Of a DNA stretch of 64,000 nucleotides, positions 1 through 8,879 are shown piece after piece; the first letter of the stretch is position 1; the number at the start of each line of letters is the position of its first letter. The stretch lies in the NCBI RefSeq assembly GCF_023822045.1, contig NZ_CP084712.1, positions 186,001 to 250,000 on the forward strand. Reading direction: 5' to 3'. A program made the position numbers and the translations under genes. The notes below the pieces were generated by a model that did no database searches, was not told the origin of the DNA, and worked only from the letters and a program-made list of their open reading frames with translations. This stretch comes from Sphingopyxis sp. USTB-05 (GTDB taxonomy: Bacteria > Pseudomonadota > Alphaproteobacteria > Sphingomonadales > Sphingomonadaceae).

Positions 1-244
1 GGTCTTCGTTGCCGTCACGGCATTTTTCGGCCGCCTTGTCGCGCTGGCGCGACAGCTTGCCCATCTGCTCCTCGCGTTTGCGCATTTCGCGCCCGCGGTT
101 GCGGTCCGCTTCGTCCTGGCTGGTGGTCGACCAGTCGGCGACCTGGCCGACGGCTTTGACCGGAGCCGTGACCACGGTCTTCACCGCGCTGACGCAACCG
201 GTGAGCAATGGCGCGGCCATGACCGCAATGATGATAGCGCGCAT
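1..244 (-). CDS. putative lipoprotein, partial (C-terminus outside window)
   Basis: Reading the minus strand from an ATG at 244 gives an open frame of 81 codons that runs off the left edge of the window. The N-terminus is a short hydrophobic signal followed by a lipobox, LLTGC, with the lipidated Cys at residue 17, so the product should be an envelope lipoprotein. The rest seen here is charged and rich in Arg, Lys, Glu and Gln (residues about 45-81), suggesting a helical or coiled segment. No family is recognised. It is divergent from the chemoreceptor gene at 423, and the 178-bp spacer carries a palindrome at 312-344. Coding is supported by the lipobox and codon use; the total length is unknown. 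Confidence 0.7.
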   Translation of the reverse strand, partial: MRAIIIAVMAAPLLTGCVSAVKTVVTAPVKAVGQVADWSTTSQDEADRNRGREMRKREEQMGKLSRQRDKAAEKCRDGNED

Positions 245-311
245 TTCATTCTCCTCACCGACGCCGCGCAATCGCATAATCCTCTCGATCTGAACAGGAT
301 ATTGCGACGGG

Positions 312-344
312 GTGACGTGACACTTCGGCCATGTGTCACATCAC
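312..344. promoter_or_regulatory. 33-bp inverted repeat, possible operator
   Basis: Two 12-base arms, 312-323 (GTGACGTGACAC) and 333-344 (GTGTCACATCAC), match as inverted repeats at 11 of 12 positions with a 9-base spacer. The repeat lies between divergent genes (lipoprotein at 244, chemoreceptor at 423). There is no T-run, so it is unlikely to be a terminator, and an operator for a dimeric regulator is the better guess. The regulator is unknown. Confidence 0.4.
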
Positions 345-356
345 TGAAATAAATGG

Positions 357-371
357 TTAAATTCGTGTTTA
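357..371 (+). promoter_or_regulatory. weak CtrA-like site upstream of chemoreceptor gene
   Basis: TTAA at 357-360 and TTTA at 368-371 are separated by 7 bases, one mismatch from the alphaproteobacterial CtrA consensus TTAA-N7-TTAA. CtrA often controls motility and chemotaxis genes in this class, and the site lies about 50 bp before the chemoreceptor start. Such a short motif occurs by chance, so the call is tentative. Confidence 0.22.
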
Positions 372-422
372 CCAAGTCGTTCTAGGTCGGGGCGCGAACG
401 GTCGCAACATGAAGAGAGTCGA

Positions 423-1709
423 ATGAACGCCATGGGATATGCCTTTACGCCAGCGTCGGGCCACGCGTCCGCGATCGGCGCCGATGCGCATATGTCCGAG
501 GTCATCGACCTGTTCCGCGGCAATCCGCAGCTCCGCGCGCTTGCGGTGATCGATGGCGAAGACCGGCCGGTGGGGATCATTCGCGAACAGCGCGTGCGCG
601 AGCTGTTGTTCTGCCCCTTCTGGTTTTCGCTGATGCAGAACCCGACGATCGGCGGTTCGATCGCCTCGATGATCGAACAATGCCCTGTCGCCGACGTGAC
701 GCGATCGACCACCGATTTATTGCGTATCGTCGCGCAATCGCCGGGGCAGCAGGAATTGATTCTCGTGCGCGCAGGGCGTTTCGTCGAGACGCTCGACAGC
801 GGGCAACTCGCGAAGCTCGCGATGCTGCGCGACGTCGAAGTCGCACAGGAACGTGCGGCGCGCGCGACGCATATCGACGATGCCGGGCGGCGGTTCCAAC
901 AGGAGATAAGCGCGCTTACCGAACGGCTGTCCGAGATGGCGCGCAAGGTCGAGACAGTCGCCGCCACCTTGTCCGAACGCGCGCAGCAAACGGGGCGCGA
1001 CGCAGTCACCGTCGCGGGCGCGACGGCGCAGACGCTTGCCGGACTGCAGGACCTTGGCGACCGGGGTCATGCACTCGCCGCGACGATGGCGAGGATCGTC
1101 GACGACGGATCGCGCGCACGCGCGGTCCGCGGCGACGCGCACCGCAAGATCAAGCTTGCGAGCGAGCGGGCTGTCGCGCTGAAAGCGGCGAGCCAGTCGA
1201 TCGAGCAGATGCTTGCCCTGATCATCGACATGGCGAGCCGGACCAACATGCTGGCACTCAATGCGGGGATTGAGGCGGCGCGTGCCGGCGATGCCGGCCG
1301 CGGCTTTGCCGTGGTAGCGTCGGAAGTGAAGACGCTGGCCAGCCAGACGCGGTCCGCCGCCGGCGATATCACCCAATATGTCGACCGCATCCGCGATATT
1401 GTCGAACAGGTCGCGGCGGGGTTTGTCGAGGTCGAGAAGGCGATCGACGCGAACAACGGTTTTTCCGATGCAATCGACCATGCGGTCGACGGGCAGAGCG
1501 CGACGACGCTGACGATTGCCAGCTATGTCGAACAGGCCGTCTTTGCGGGCCGCGAGATCGACGCGCGCGTCCGTGAGATCGGATATGGCGCGAGCGCGGT
1601 CGGCGACGGCGCGCAGTCGCTGGGTCAATTGTCCGCCGGGCTGAGCGAGGCCGCATTGTCGCTGCACCAGCGCGCGCGCAACTTCGTCGAAACGGTCGCT
1701 GCGGCCTGA
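423..1709 (+). CDS. soluble methyl-accepting chemotaxis-like protein
   Basis: This 428-residue protein has the conserved cytoplasmic signalling hairpin of chemoreceptors: residues about 271-306 carry [17 protein letters not shown] followed by [15 protein letters not shown], the part that contacts CheA and CheW. No signal peptide or membrane segment is visible, so it is predicted to be cytosolic. The first 130 residues include a stretch resembling a CBS-type sensory motif ([14 protein letters not shown], about 41-54), as in CBS-MCP fusions. No CheA, CheW or flagellar gene lies nearby, so its partner pathway cannot be told from context. Function as a signalling receptor is a family inference; the ligand is unknown. 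Confidence 0.85.
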   Translation: MNAMGYAFTPASGHASAIGADAHMSEVIDLFRGNPQLRALAVIDGEDRPVGIIREQRVRELLFCPFWFSLMQNPTIGGSIASMIEQCPVADVTRSTTDLLRIVAQSPGQQELILVRAGRFVETLDSGQLAKLAMLRDVEVAQERAARATHIDDAGRRFQQEISALTERLSEMARKVETVAATLSERAQQTGRDAVTVAGATAQTLAGLQDLGDRGHALAATMARIVDDGSRARAVRGDAHRKIKLASERAVALKAASQSIEQMLALIIDMASRTNMLALNAGIEAARAGDAGRGFAVVASEVKTLASQTRSAAGDITQYVDRIRDIVEQVAAGFVEVEKAIDANNGFSDAIDHAVDGQSATTLTIASYVEQAVFAGREIDARVREIGYGASAVGDGAQSLGQLSAGLSEAALSLHQRARNFVETVAAA

Positions 1710-1809
1710 TTCATCGCGCTCGGACAAGGGCTTGCCCGACGGCGCAACCCTGATAGGATGAACCCCGCGCCGGAGGCGTCTGAGGCCACCGGCGGGGAGG
1801 AGGGTCATC

Positions 1810-2535
1810 ATGACGAATATCCAAAAGGGTCTGGCCGAGTTTATCGGCACGTTCTGGCTTGTGTTCGGCGGCTGCGGCAGCGCGGTCCTCGCTGCGGCAT
1901 TCCCCGATGTCGGCATTGGATTGCTTGGCGTATCGCTTGCCTTCGGCTTGACGGTCGTCACCATGGCTTATGCGATCGGGCATATTTCGGGCTGTCACCT
2001 CAACCCGGCGGTCACGGTGGGGCTGTGGGCGGGTGGGCGTTTCGACGCGCGCGATATTCCGCTCTATGTCATCGCACAGGTGCTGGGCGCGATCGTCGCG
2101 GCCTTCCTGCTCTTCTATGTCGCCAGCGGCAGTCCTGCCTATGATCTCGCCACCAAAGGCCTTGCCGCCAATGGTTTCGGCGCGGGTTCGCCGGGAGGCT
2201 ATGACATCTGGTCGGGCTTCATTATCGAAATCGTGCTGACAGCCTTTTTCCTGTGGATCATCATGGGGGCGACCGATGGGCGTGCGCCAGCGGGCTTTGC
2301 GCCGATCGCGATCGGCCTTGCACTGACGCTGATCCACCTCATCTCGATCCCGGTTACGAACACCTCGGTCAACCCGGCGCGCAGCACCGGCCCGGCGCTC
2401 GTCGTCGGCGGCATCGCCCTTCAGCAACTATGGCTGTTCTGGGTCGCGCCGTTGATCGGCGGGGCGATCGGCGGCCTGCTTTACAAGACGCTAGGCGCCG
2501 ACAGATTCCCGAAACCGAATATCGAGGGCGAATAA
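1810..2535 (+). CDS. aqpZ: aquaporin Z, water channel
   Basis: This 241-residue inner-membrane protein of the MIP family has six hydrophobic helices and both pore motifs: NPA at 65-67 (HLNPAV) and NPA at 188-190 (SVNPAR). The selectivity-filter positions read F45, H176, T185 and R191. That set is typical of water-selective aquaporins rather than glycerol facilitators, which lack the His. Length is normal for AqpZ. A strong GGGGAGGAGGG ribosome site at about 1794-1804 fixes the start. It converges on galU with a shared hairpin between them, and appears monocistronic. Confidence 0.96.
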   Translation: MTNIQKGLAEFIGTFWLVFGGCGSAVLAAAFPDVGIGLLGVSLAFGLTVVTMAYAIGHISGCHLNPAVTVGLWAGGRFDARDIPLYVIAQVLGAIVAAFLLFYVASGSPAYDLATKGLAANGFGAGSPGGYDIWSGFIIEIVLTAFFLWIIMGATDGRAPAGFAPIAIGLALTLIHLISIPVTNTSVNPARSTGPALVVGGIALQQLWLFWVAPLIGGAIGGLLYKTLGADRFPKPNIEGE

Positions 2536-2543
2536 TCGCCGAT

Positions 2544-2570
2544 CCGGCGGGGGCCTGGGGCCTCCGCCGG
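2544..2570. terminator. bidirectional hairpin between aqpZ and galU
   Basis: A 12-bp stem (2544-2555 with 2559-2570, one G-U pair) closes a 3-base loop immediately after the aqpZ stop and before the end of galU. The stem is very GC-rich but has only a weak T-tract on either side. It probably insulates the two convergent genes. Confidence 0.7.
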
Positions 2571-2572
2571 CC

Positions 2573-3436
2573 TTATTTCAGCAGGTCGACCGCAAAGGCG
2601 CGCACTTGGTCGGCCATGTCGGGGCGCGCCAGCGCGACCGCGAGATTGGCCTGGATATATCCGGCCTTCGATCCGCAGTCATAGCGCGCGCCGTCGAAGG
2701 TGACGGCGTGGAAGGGCAGGTTGCCGATCATCGTCGCCATCGCATCGGTTAGCTGGATTTCGCCGCCCGCGCCCTTTTCCTGGCGTTCGAGTAGCCGCAT
2801 CACTTCGGGCTGGAGGATATAGCGGCCCGAAATGATCAGATTCGATGGCGCTTCGGCGACCGGCGGTTTTTCGACGAGGCCGCGGACTTCGGTCAGCGCC
2901 CCGTCGCGCGCGCCGGGCGCGATGACGCCATAGGAGGACACCTGCTCGTGCGGCACTTCGAGCACCGAGATCAGGTTGCCGCCGACCTTTTGATACGCAT
3001 CGACCATCTGCTTCATGCAACCAGGCGAGCCGTGCATGAATTCGTCGGGAAGGAAGATCGCAAACGGCTCGTCCCCGACGATATCGCGCGCGCACCAGAT
3101 GGCATGGCCCAGGCCCAACGGTTCCTGTTGCCGCACATAGGCGCAGGCGCCGGGGCCGAGGCGGGTCGGTTCGAGGACGGACAGATCCTTGCCGCGTTCC
3201 GACATCGTCTTTTCGAGTTCGAAGGCGACGTCGAAATGATCCTCGATCGCGCTCTTGCCGCGACCGGTGACGAAGATCATCTGTTCGATCCCCGCCTCGC
3301 GCGCTTCGTCGACCGCGTACTGAATCAGCGGCCGGTCGACGACAGGCAGCATTTCCTTGGGGATCGCCTTGGTCGCGGGCAGGAAGCGGGTGCCGAGACC
3401 GGCGACGGGAAAGACGGCTTTGCGGATCGGTTTCAT
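2573..3436 (-). CDS. galU: UTP-glucose-1-phosphate uridylyltransferase
   Basis: GalU makes UDP-glucose from UTP and glucose-1-phosphate, feeding LPS, exopolysaccharide and glycolipid synthesis in the cytoplasm. The 287-residue length is typical. The nucleotide-binding signature is intact at the N-terminus (PVAGLGTRFLPATKAIPKEM, residues 10-29), and the internal EKPP motif is present. It stands alone between aqpZ and the YfiBNR-like operon on the same strand. In sphingomonads UDP-glucose and its derivatives also supply glycosphingolipid head groups, so it may support the sphingolipid genes near 50 kb (inference). Confidence 0.96.
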   Translation of the reverse strand: MKPIRKAVFPVAGLGTRFLPATKAIPKEMLPVVDRPLIQYAVDEAREAGIEQMIFVTGRGKSAIEDHFDVAFELEKTMSERGKDLSVLEPTRLGPGACAYVRQQEPLGLGHAIWCARDIVGDEPFAIFLPDEFMHGSPGCMKQMVDAYQKVGGNLISVLEVPHEQVSSYGVIAPGARDGALTEVRGLVEKPPVAEAPSNLIISGRYILQPEVMRLLERQEKGAGGEIQLTDAMATMIGNLPFHAVTFDGARYDCGSKAGYIQANLAVALARPDMADQVRAFAVDLLK

Positions 3437-3498
3437 ACGCGAGGGCTTAGCGGCGAACTTCGATCAAGAAAAGGGCGCGGACTGCGCCGCGCGCCGCG

Positions 3499-3999
3499 TC
3501 ACTGCGGCGTGACGATCACGACGACGCGCCGATTGTCCTGCCGCCCCTCCGGCGTTGCGTTGCTCGACAGCGGCAGGGTCTCCCCGCGGCCGACGATCTG
3601 ATCCGCGGTAAACTGCATGCCGCCCGCCTGCATCGGCCCCGCGACGGCCTGCGCCCGCGCCTGCGACAGCGTCAGATTATAGGCCGAGGTGCCCGTCGAA
3701 TCGGTGTGACCTTCGATCCGCGCGGTCGGGATGCCGACCGCGACGAGTTTCGCGGCGATATCGGTGATGCGCTGTTGCTGCTCGGGCGTCACGCTGCTCT
3801 CGTTCGATGGGAAAAGCAGTCGTTCGGGCATGCTCAGCATCCAGCCGGGGCCGGTTTCGACGAAGCCCTGCGACTGGAGGACCGCAATCTGCGCGGCGTT
3901 GAAACCGGTCATTGGCGGCACGCTTTGGCACGCCGCGAGCAAGGCGGCGAAGCCGATGAGGAAGAGGGTCCGGATCGATCGGGGGAAATCAAGGTTCAC
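3499..3999 (-). CDS. OmpA-family lipoprotein, YfiB-like
   Basis: This 166-residue protein has a signal peptide ending in a lipobox (LLAAC, lipid Cys at 24) and a C-terminal OmpA-like peptidoglycan-binding domain (about residues 60-162). The domain has the EGHTDSTG motif, the NLTLSQARAQ helix and the terminal NRRVVV strand. It is the third gene of an operon behind a YfiR-like and a YfiN-like gene. In Pseudomonas aeruginosa the outer-membrane lipoprotein YfiB captures periplasmic YfiR and so releases the cyclase YfiN under envelope stress. The same role is inferred here from gene order and domain type. Confidence 0.85.
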   Translation of the reverse strand: MNLDFPRSIRTLFLIGFAALLAACQSVPPMTGFNAAQIAVLQSQGFVETGPGWMLSMPERLLFPSNESSVTPEQQQRITDIAAKLVAVGIPTARIEGHTDSTGTSAYNLTLSQARAQAVAGPMQAGGMQFTADQIVGRGETLPLSSNATPEGRQDNRRVVVIVTPQ

Positions 4000-4018
4000 G
4001 GCGTCACTCCGTTTGTCA

Positions 4019-5248
4019 TCAGATGGAACGGTTGGTCAGCTTGTCGGCATACATCGCCGCGTCGGCGGCGGTCAGCAGCGCGGTGGCGTTGCTGCCATCG
4101 TCGGGAAAGACCGCGACCCCGACGCTGACCGCCGCGCGATAGGTCGCGCCGCCCGGCAGCGCGATGGGCTGCGACACGCAGGCGCGGATGCGGTTTGCGA
4201 GATCGTCGGGAACGGCTTCGCTGTCGAGCGGGTCGATGAGGACGATGAATTCGTCTCCGCCGATCCGCGCAGCGAAATCGCCCTTGCGAAGCGTGTCCTT
4301 GATGCACGACGACAGCGCCACGAGCACGGTGTCGCCCGCCGCATGGCCGAAATTGTCGTTCGCCGCCTTGAAATTGTCGGCGTCGATGAAGAGCAGGGCA
4401 AAGCGGTCGCCGCGGCCCTCCGCCACCTGGATGCGCTTCGTCAGTTGCTCGTCGAAGGCAGCGCGGTTCGGCATCGCGGTCAGCGTGTCATGCGAGGCGC
4501 GGTGCGCGAGCATGGCGCGCTCGCTTTCCATATGGCCCTGCCACCCCTGCAATTCGTCGAGCAGCGAATTGATGTCGCCGCCCAGCCGGTCGAGTTCGGC
4601 AATGCCAAGCGGCTTGACCCGCTTGTCGAAGCGCCGGTGCAGCCGCACGTCGTGGGCGACGGTCGCGATTTCGTTGAGCGGCTTGACGAGTTCATATTCG
4701 AACCGCCGCGCGAGGAAGATGGTGCCGAACGCGGTGATGAGCAGGCAGCCGAGGCCGGCAAGCAGGCCGAGGCGGACATAATCGACCAACGTCGAGCTGT
4801 CGCCCCACACCTCGATCTTGCCGATCGCCGATCCGTTGCGCTGGACGGTGACGGCAAAGGGGCGGGGGAAGAAGATGCGGGTCAGGATCGGCGCCGGATC
4901 GGCGACGGGCGAGGTCCATTCGGTGACCGGCCGGCCGACGTCGTTGAGCACGCGAAGCCGGGCGATCCCGGGAATGCGAGTCAGCGGCTCAAGCCCCTCG
5001 CGGACCGCCTGCGGATCGTTGAATACCAGCGCGGGTTCGACGCCATAGGCGCCGAGCTGTGCGGCGAGTTCCATATTGCGGTCGGCATAGCCGCGCAGCG
5101 CGGTGACACCCGCGAGCAGGATGGTCAGGCCCGAGAGCGCGACTGCGAACAGTGTGATGCCGAAATGAAAGCGCGACAGCAGCTTTTGCAGCGTCGTGCG
5201 GGCGCCGATCCGTTCGACGGGGGGCGGGGTGGCTGCTGGGCCGGTCAT
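4019..5248 (-). CDS. membrane diguanylate cyclase, YfiN-like
   Basis: This 409-residue enzyme should make cyclic di-GMP from two GTP. A first membrane helix lies at about 29-50, a periplasmic sensor region at about 55-155, a second helix at about 158-181, a HAMP linker at about 182-235, and a GGDEF domain at about 250-400. The active site is intact (GGDEF at 330-334), and an inhibitory I-site RKGD sits five residues upstream (321-324). There is no EAL domain. This layout matches YfiN/TpbB. Its start overlaps the stop of the upstream YfiR-like gene by 4 bp, so translation is probably coupled. Surface attachment or biofilm control is inferred. Confidence 0.9.
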   Translation of the reverse strand: MTGPAATPPPVERIGARTTLQKLLSRFHFGITLFAVALSGLTILLAGVTALRGYADRNMELAAQLGAYGVEPALVFNDPQAVREGLEPLTRIPGIARLRVLNDVGRPVTEWTSPVADPAPILTRIFFPRPFAVTVQRNGSAIGKIEVWGDSSTLVDYVRLGLLAGLGCLLITAFGTIFLARRFEYELVKPLNEIATVAHDVRLHRRFDKRVKPLGIAELDRLGGDINSLLDELQGWQGHMESERAMLAHRASHDTLTAMPNRAAFDEQLTKRIQVAEGRGDRFALLFIDADNFKAANDNFGHAAGDTVLVALSSCIKDTLRKGDFAARIGGDEFIVLIDPLDSEAVPDDLANRIRACVSQPIALPGGATYRAAVSVGVAVFPDDGSNATALLTAADAAMYADKLTNRSI

Positions 5249-5817
5249 GACGTCCCCCCTTCGCCGACGCCAATCCGTAACACGCGCGGGTCGATCCGGA
5301 GTGGGCCGCGACCGATCGCGTCGATATTGACCGAAAAGCTGAGGCTTCCCGCCTTGTTGTTCAGGCAGAACATCGCGCCATAGATGCAGGCGGCATCGTC
5401 GTCGGTGATGGTGAGGACCGGGCGCCCACGCACCCAGGCGATCAACTGCCGGCGGTCGGCAACGGGCATCCGGCCGAGAAACAGGATATCGCAGTCGGGG
5501 TTCACGGCGGCCGCGGCGATCCGGCGAACCGTGACCGAACCGGGGCCCGGCACATCAGGGGCCATGCGATCGGCCAGTCGCGGCGTTCCGACCATGCACA
5601 TGATGCGTCCGGTCGGCGGCGCGGCGTCGGGCCAGCGCGCATAGCTGACAATGCCGCCAACCATCCGGTTGACGGCGCGCGTCATTCCGCCGTTGCTGTC
5701 TTCGACGATTGTCTGGCTTGCGGCCTGCGCCGCCATGTGCGGTGCCGTGACCAACGTGCCAATCAGAAACAGTGATGCCAGCACCCGGCAGCGCCCCCAA
5801 CTGCGTTTCAGGGGCAT
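5245..5817 (-). CDS. YfiR-family periplasmic regulator
   Basis: This 190-residue protein begins with a signal peptide (cleavage near residue 33, after AQA) and belongs to the YfiR (DUF4154) family, which binds the periplasmic part of YfiN and holds the cyclase off. Four Cys are present at 74, 109, 144 and 151. The last pair has the same 7-residue spacing as the structural disulfide pair of P. aeruginosa YfiR, and the C-terminal half (ILFLG, NNKAGSLSFSVN) has the family look. It is the first gene of the operon, with the cyclase overlapping by 4 bp and the lipoprotein following. Confidence 0.85.
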   Translation of the reverse strand: MPLKRSWGRCRVLASLFLIGTLVTAPHMAAQAASQTIVEDSNGGMTRAVNRMVGGIVSYARWPDAAPPTGRIMCMVGTPRLADRMAPDVPGPGSVTVRRIAAAAVNPDCDILFLGRMPVADRRQLIAWVRGRPVLTITDDDAACIYGAMFCLNNKAGSLSFSVNIDAIGRGPLRIDPRVLRIGVGEGGTS

Positions 5818-5923
5818 CCTGCCCCAGCGAAGGCGCGTCCGCTAGTCAAAACAATTGGAAAGTCAATGAAAACTGACGTCATGCGGCCATCTTGCAACAG
5901 CGGCCGCATGACTGGTCGAACGA

Positions 5924-6460
5924 TTACGCGCTACGCAAACGATCACTGAATCCTTTGCGCAATTTGGCCAGTTTCGGCGGGATGACCGCCATGCAATAGG
6001 GATTGCGTTGACCTTCGCCTTCCCAATAGGCCTGATGATAATCCTCTGCCGGATACCATTCGGACGCGCTCTCGATCGTGGTGACGATCGGTGCGGGCCA
6101 GTCAGCGGCCGCACGATCGATCCCCGCACGCGCCGCATCGGCCTGCGCCGCATCGAGCGGGAAGAGCGCGCTGCGGTACTGGGTGCCGATGTCGTTGCCC
6201 TGGCGGTTGAGCGTCGTCGGATCGTGCGTTGCAAAATGAACGTCGAGCAGGTCGTCGTATGAAATGACGGCGGGGTCGAATGTAATGCGAATCGCTTCGG
6301 CATGGCCGGTATCGCCGCCGCACACCTGCTTGTAGGTCGGGTTGGCGACCGATCCGCCGATATAGCCGCTCTCGACGCTCTCGACGCCTTCGAGCGACTG
6401 GAACACCGCTTCGGTGCACCAGAAGCAGCCTCCGGCAAAAATGGCGGTCTCTTGGGTCAT
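5924..6460 (-). CDS. msrA: peptide-methionine (S)-S-oxide reductase
   Basis: MsrA repairs oxidised methionine in proteins using thioredoxin as reductant. The catalytic motif GGCFWC is at residues 10-15 (Cys12 nucleophile), and the EVVQVGYxGG-type region and the C-terminal AYWEGEGQR motif follow. I start at 6460 rather than the longer ATG at 6517, because an AAGGA ribosome site precedes it and the family normally begins just before the GGCFWC strand. That gives 178 residues, typical of stand-alone MsrA. No MsrB domain is fused. It is followed on the same strand by nothing related; the M48 peptidase gene lies just upstream. Confidence 0.95.
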   Translation of the reverse strand: MTQETAIFAGGCFWCTEAVFQSLEGVESVESGYIGGSVANPTYKQVCGGDTGHAEAIRITFDPAVISYDDLLDVHFATHDPTTLNRQGNDIGTQYRSALFPLDAAQADAARAGIDRAAADWPAPIVTTIESASEWYPAEDYHQAYWEGEGQRNPYCMAVIPPKLAKLRKGFSDRLRSA

Positions 6461-6517
6461 GGGCGTCGATCCTTGTTGGGAAAGGGGGATTGTCCGCAAA
6501 ATAGGATGTGCGCGCAC

Positions 6518-7510
6518 CTATTCCAAGGGCGCCGGCTCACCGATCAGCGGTGGGCGGAGCGGCTGGCCCGCGGTGCGCGCGGCAGCGACCGCCGCCGCTT
6601 CGGCTTCGAGCGCGGCGACGCGTTCGCGCCAGGGCGGGTGTGTGCCCGCCTGGAACAGCGGCCGGCCCTTTCGTTGGCCAAAGCGGGTCCAGAACCGCGC
6701 GGCTGACGCGGGGTCGTAACCCGCACCGGCCAGCAGCCACACCGACAGCCGGTCAGCCTCGACCTCAGTCTGTCTGAACAAGCGGGCGTTGCGGCCGAAC
6801 TGCTTACCGAGCCCGCGATCGACCCCCGCCGCGTCGAGCCGGGCCCGGTGGTGCAGGATATTGTGCGCGAGTTCGTGCGCGATCGCCGCCGCAAGTTCTT
6901 GGTCATCGGATGCGAAATCGGCGAGTCCCTGATTAACGAGGACCATTCGCCCATCGGCGACGGCGGCAGGCCTGTCGCTGGTTTCGACACGAAAATCGCT
7001 GATGCATCCGGCCACGGGCGTGACGCTGACGATGCGTCCTGCACCGATGTGGAGCGTCAATGGAGTGCCAGCGGGTAGCGCGGCGAGGCTCGTTTCGATC
7101 GCGGTGATCCGCGCAAAAGGATGGTCCCCGACGCCGTCAGGGACGGGGGCGCTGCCGATGCCCGTCACCGGCGTGCCGACGGTCATTCCGGCCGATGCAG
7201 CAGGAGAGGCTGGCGCGAGCGCGGCAATATAGGCGTGATTATGATCATCCGCGCCATAGGCCGCGAGAGCTTCGGAGCGGCGGTCCGCCGCATAAAGGCG
7301 CGGGTCGCCCCATATCCATCCGAACTGCGGCTGGCGCGCCGGGCACCAGGCGGCATTGGCGACCGTCAGGCGAAAGCCGATCGCCGCGACGCGCGCCTCC
7401 GTTGCCGCCAATGCGGCATAAGGCGATTGTTCGGCAGGGGCCGCCGCGAAGACGGGCGCAGCCATCGACAGCGACAGGATAAGGAAGATCGATCGGGCGC
7501 GGCGCAGCAT
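6518..7510 (-). CDS. M48-family zinc metallopeptidase, exported
   Basis: This 330-residue protein has a signal peptide (residues 1-23), a middle region that resembles a small PDZ-like fold (about 95-165), and a zinc protease motif HELAH at 212-216. A downstream Glu at 251 (EVEAD) serves as third ligand, as in the M48 family. It lacks the membrane helices of HtpX, so it is more like the periplasmic BepA/LoiP group that handles misfolded envelope proteins. It is divergent from ctaA. The substrate is unknown. Confidence 0.85.
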   Translation of the reverse strand: MLRRARSIFLILSLSMAAPVFAAAPAEQSPYAALAATEARVAAIGFRLTVANAAWCPARQPQFGWIWGDPRLYAADRRSEALAAYGADDHNHAYIAALAPASPAASAGMTVGTPVTGIGSAPVPDGVGDHPFARITAIETSLAALPAGTPLTLHIGAGRIVSVTPVAGCISDFRVETSDRPAAVADGRMVLVNQGLADFASDDQELAAAIAHELAHNILHHRARLDAAGVDRGLGKQFGRNARLFRQTEVEADRLSVWLLAGAGYDPASAARFWTRFGQRKGRPLFQAGTHPPWRERVAALEAEAAAVAAARTAGQPLRPPLIGEPAPLE

Positions 7511-7614
7511 CGCAATAGCCCTATCAAGGCGCGCCTGTCGGGGCCATGAATTTCCCTTGGCGGCCGGTTTCCGACCTCTTGCCTATCGCCCGGCAAGCGC
7601 CGATAGGGCGGGCA

Positions 7615-8664
7615 ATGACGCACGCCTCTGTCTTGCCGGCGCCTGCCGCCCGCCAACCCCGCCCCGCCGCGCTGGCCCGCTGGCTCTGGGCAGTCGCTCT
7701 CCTGGTCATCATCGTGGTCGGGGTCGGCGGCATCACCCGCCTGACTGAATCCGGGCTTTCGATTACCGAATGGCGCCCCGTTTCGGGCGTGCTGCCGCCG
7801 CTGAGCGAGGCCGGCTGGATCGCCGAGTTCGAGAAATATAAGCGGATCCCGGAATATAAGGCGATCAACCTCGGCATGACGCTTGAGGGTTTCAAGGCGA
7901 TCTTCTTCTGGGAATGGCTGCACCGCATTCTCGGCCGCCTCGTCGGTATGGCGCTGCTGCTTCCGCTGATCTGGTTTGCATGGCGCCGCGCGATTCCCAC
8001 CGGCTATGGCTGGCGGCTGCTCGCGCTCGCCGCGCTCGTCGGGTTGCAGGGCGCGATCGGCTGGTGGATGGTCGCCTCCGGCCTCGAATATCGCACCGAC
8101 GTCAGCCATTTCCGCCTTGCGACGCATTTGCTGACCGCACTGTTCCTGCTTGCAGGGCTGGTGTGGACGGCGCGCGACCTCGATAGGTTGGCGCGCGATC
8201 CCGCGGCGCGTCCGGCGCGCCTGACCGGACCTGCGCTGGGGGTCGTCGCGATCCTCTTCGTCCAGTTGCTGCTCGGTGCATGGGTTGCGGGGCTCAATGC
8301 CGGCTATGTCGCCAGTAGCTGGCCGTTGATGAACGATCACTTCGTCCCCGAGGGCATCGACTGGGCGGGCGGCGCGTGGCTTGCCCTCACGAACGATCCC
8401 TTCCTGATCCATTTTCTCCATCGCTGGTGGTCGTGGATCGCGGCGCTCGCTCTGCTCCTGCTTGCACGCACATTGGCAAAGCGCGGCGCGCGGATCGAGG
8501 CGCGGCTGCTCGTCGCCGTCGTCGCGGCGCAGATGCTCCTCGGCATCTGGACCGTCGTGTCGGGCGTGTCGATGTGGGTTGCCGTGTGGCATCAGGTGAC
8601 CGGTGCGATCCTGGTCGCCATAGCTGCCGCGGGGCTTCACCGGCTGGGTCGCCGGCCGGCATGA
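7615..8664 (+). CDS. ctaA: haem A synthase (COX15/CtaA)
   Basis: This inner-membrane enzyme oxidises haem O to haem A for aa3-type cytochrome oxidase. The family signature GGITRLTESGLSITEW appears after the first helix, together with paired conserved His in HRILGR and in later helices, and eight hydrophobic segments in all. I prefer the start at 7615 (349 residues); an in-frame ATG at 7546 would add 23 residues but would place the start almost against the divergent M48 gene. No ctaB, ctaG or oxidase subunit genes are next to it in this window. Confidence 0.94.
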   Translation: MTHASVLPAPAARQPRPAALARWLWAVALLVIIVVGVGGITRLTESGLSITEWRPVSGVLPPLSEAGWIAEFEKYKRIPEYKAINLGMTLEGFKAIFFWEWLHRILGRLVGMALLLPLIWFAWRRAIPTGYGWRLLALAALVGLQGAIGWWMVASGLEYRTDVSHFRLATHLLTALFLLAGLVWTARDLDRLARDPAARPARLTGPALGVVAILFVQLLLGAWVAGLNAGYVASSWPLMNDHFVPEGIDWAGGAWLALTNDPFLIHFLHRWWSWIAALALLLLARTLAKRGARIEARLLVAVVAAQMLLGIWTVVSGVSMWVAVWHQVTGAILVAIAAAGLHRLGRRPA

Positions 8665-8879
8665 TATCGGCTCCACGCCGGCGCGGTGCAGGCGCCGGAG
8701 ATCGCTCCGTGGGCACGCGGGTATCATAATACCTGTCAGCAAAGCCGCGATCTTCTTGACTTTCTGACGCGCTTTCGCCATTGGCCCGCTCCGAAGCGCC
8801 GCTTCGTCCATTTGGGACAGGCGGCGCGGTTTGTTTCGGGGCGCTGTTGCTCCGGTCCATATCTGTCAAGGAGCGTGCC

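Noticed and set aside
7366..8811. 481-codon minus-strand frame opposite ctaA
   Set aside because: ctaA shows eight helices and conserved His on the plus strand; the antisense frame also overlaps the M48 gene start.
8665..8879. rplM promoter (TTGACT near 8756)
   Set aside because: A -35-like hexamer is present but no acceptable -10 box lies at the right distance, so I did not list it.
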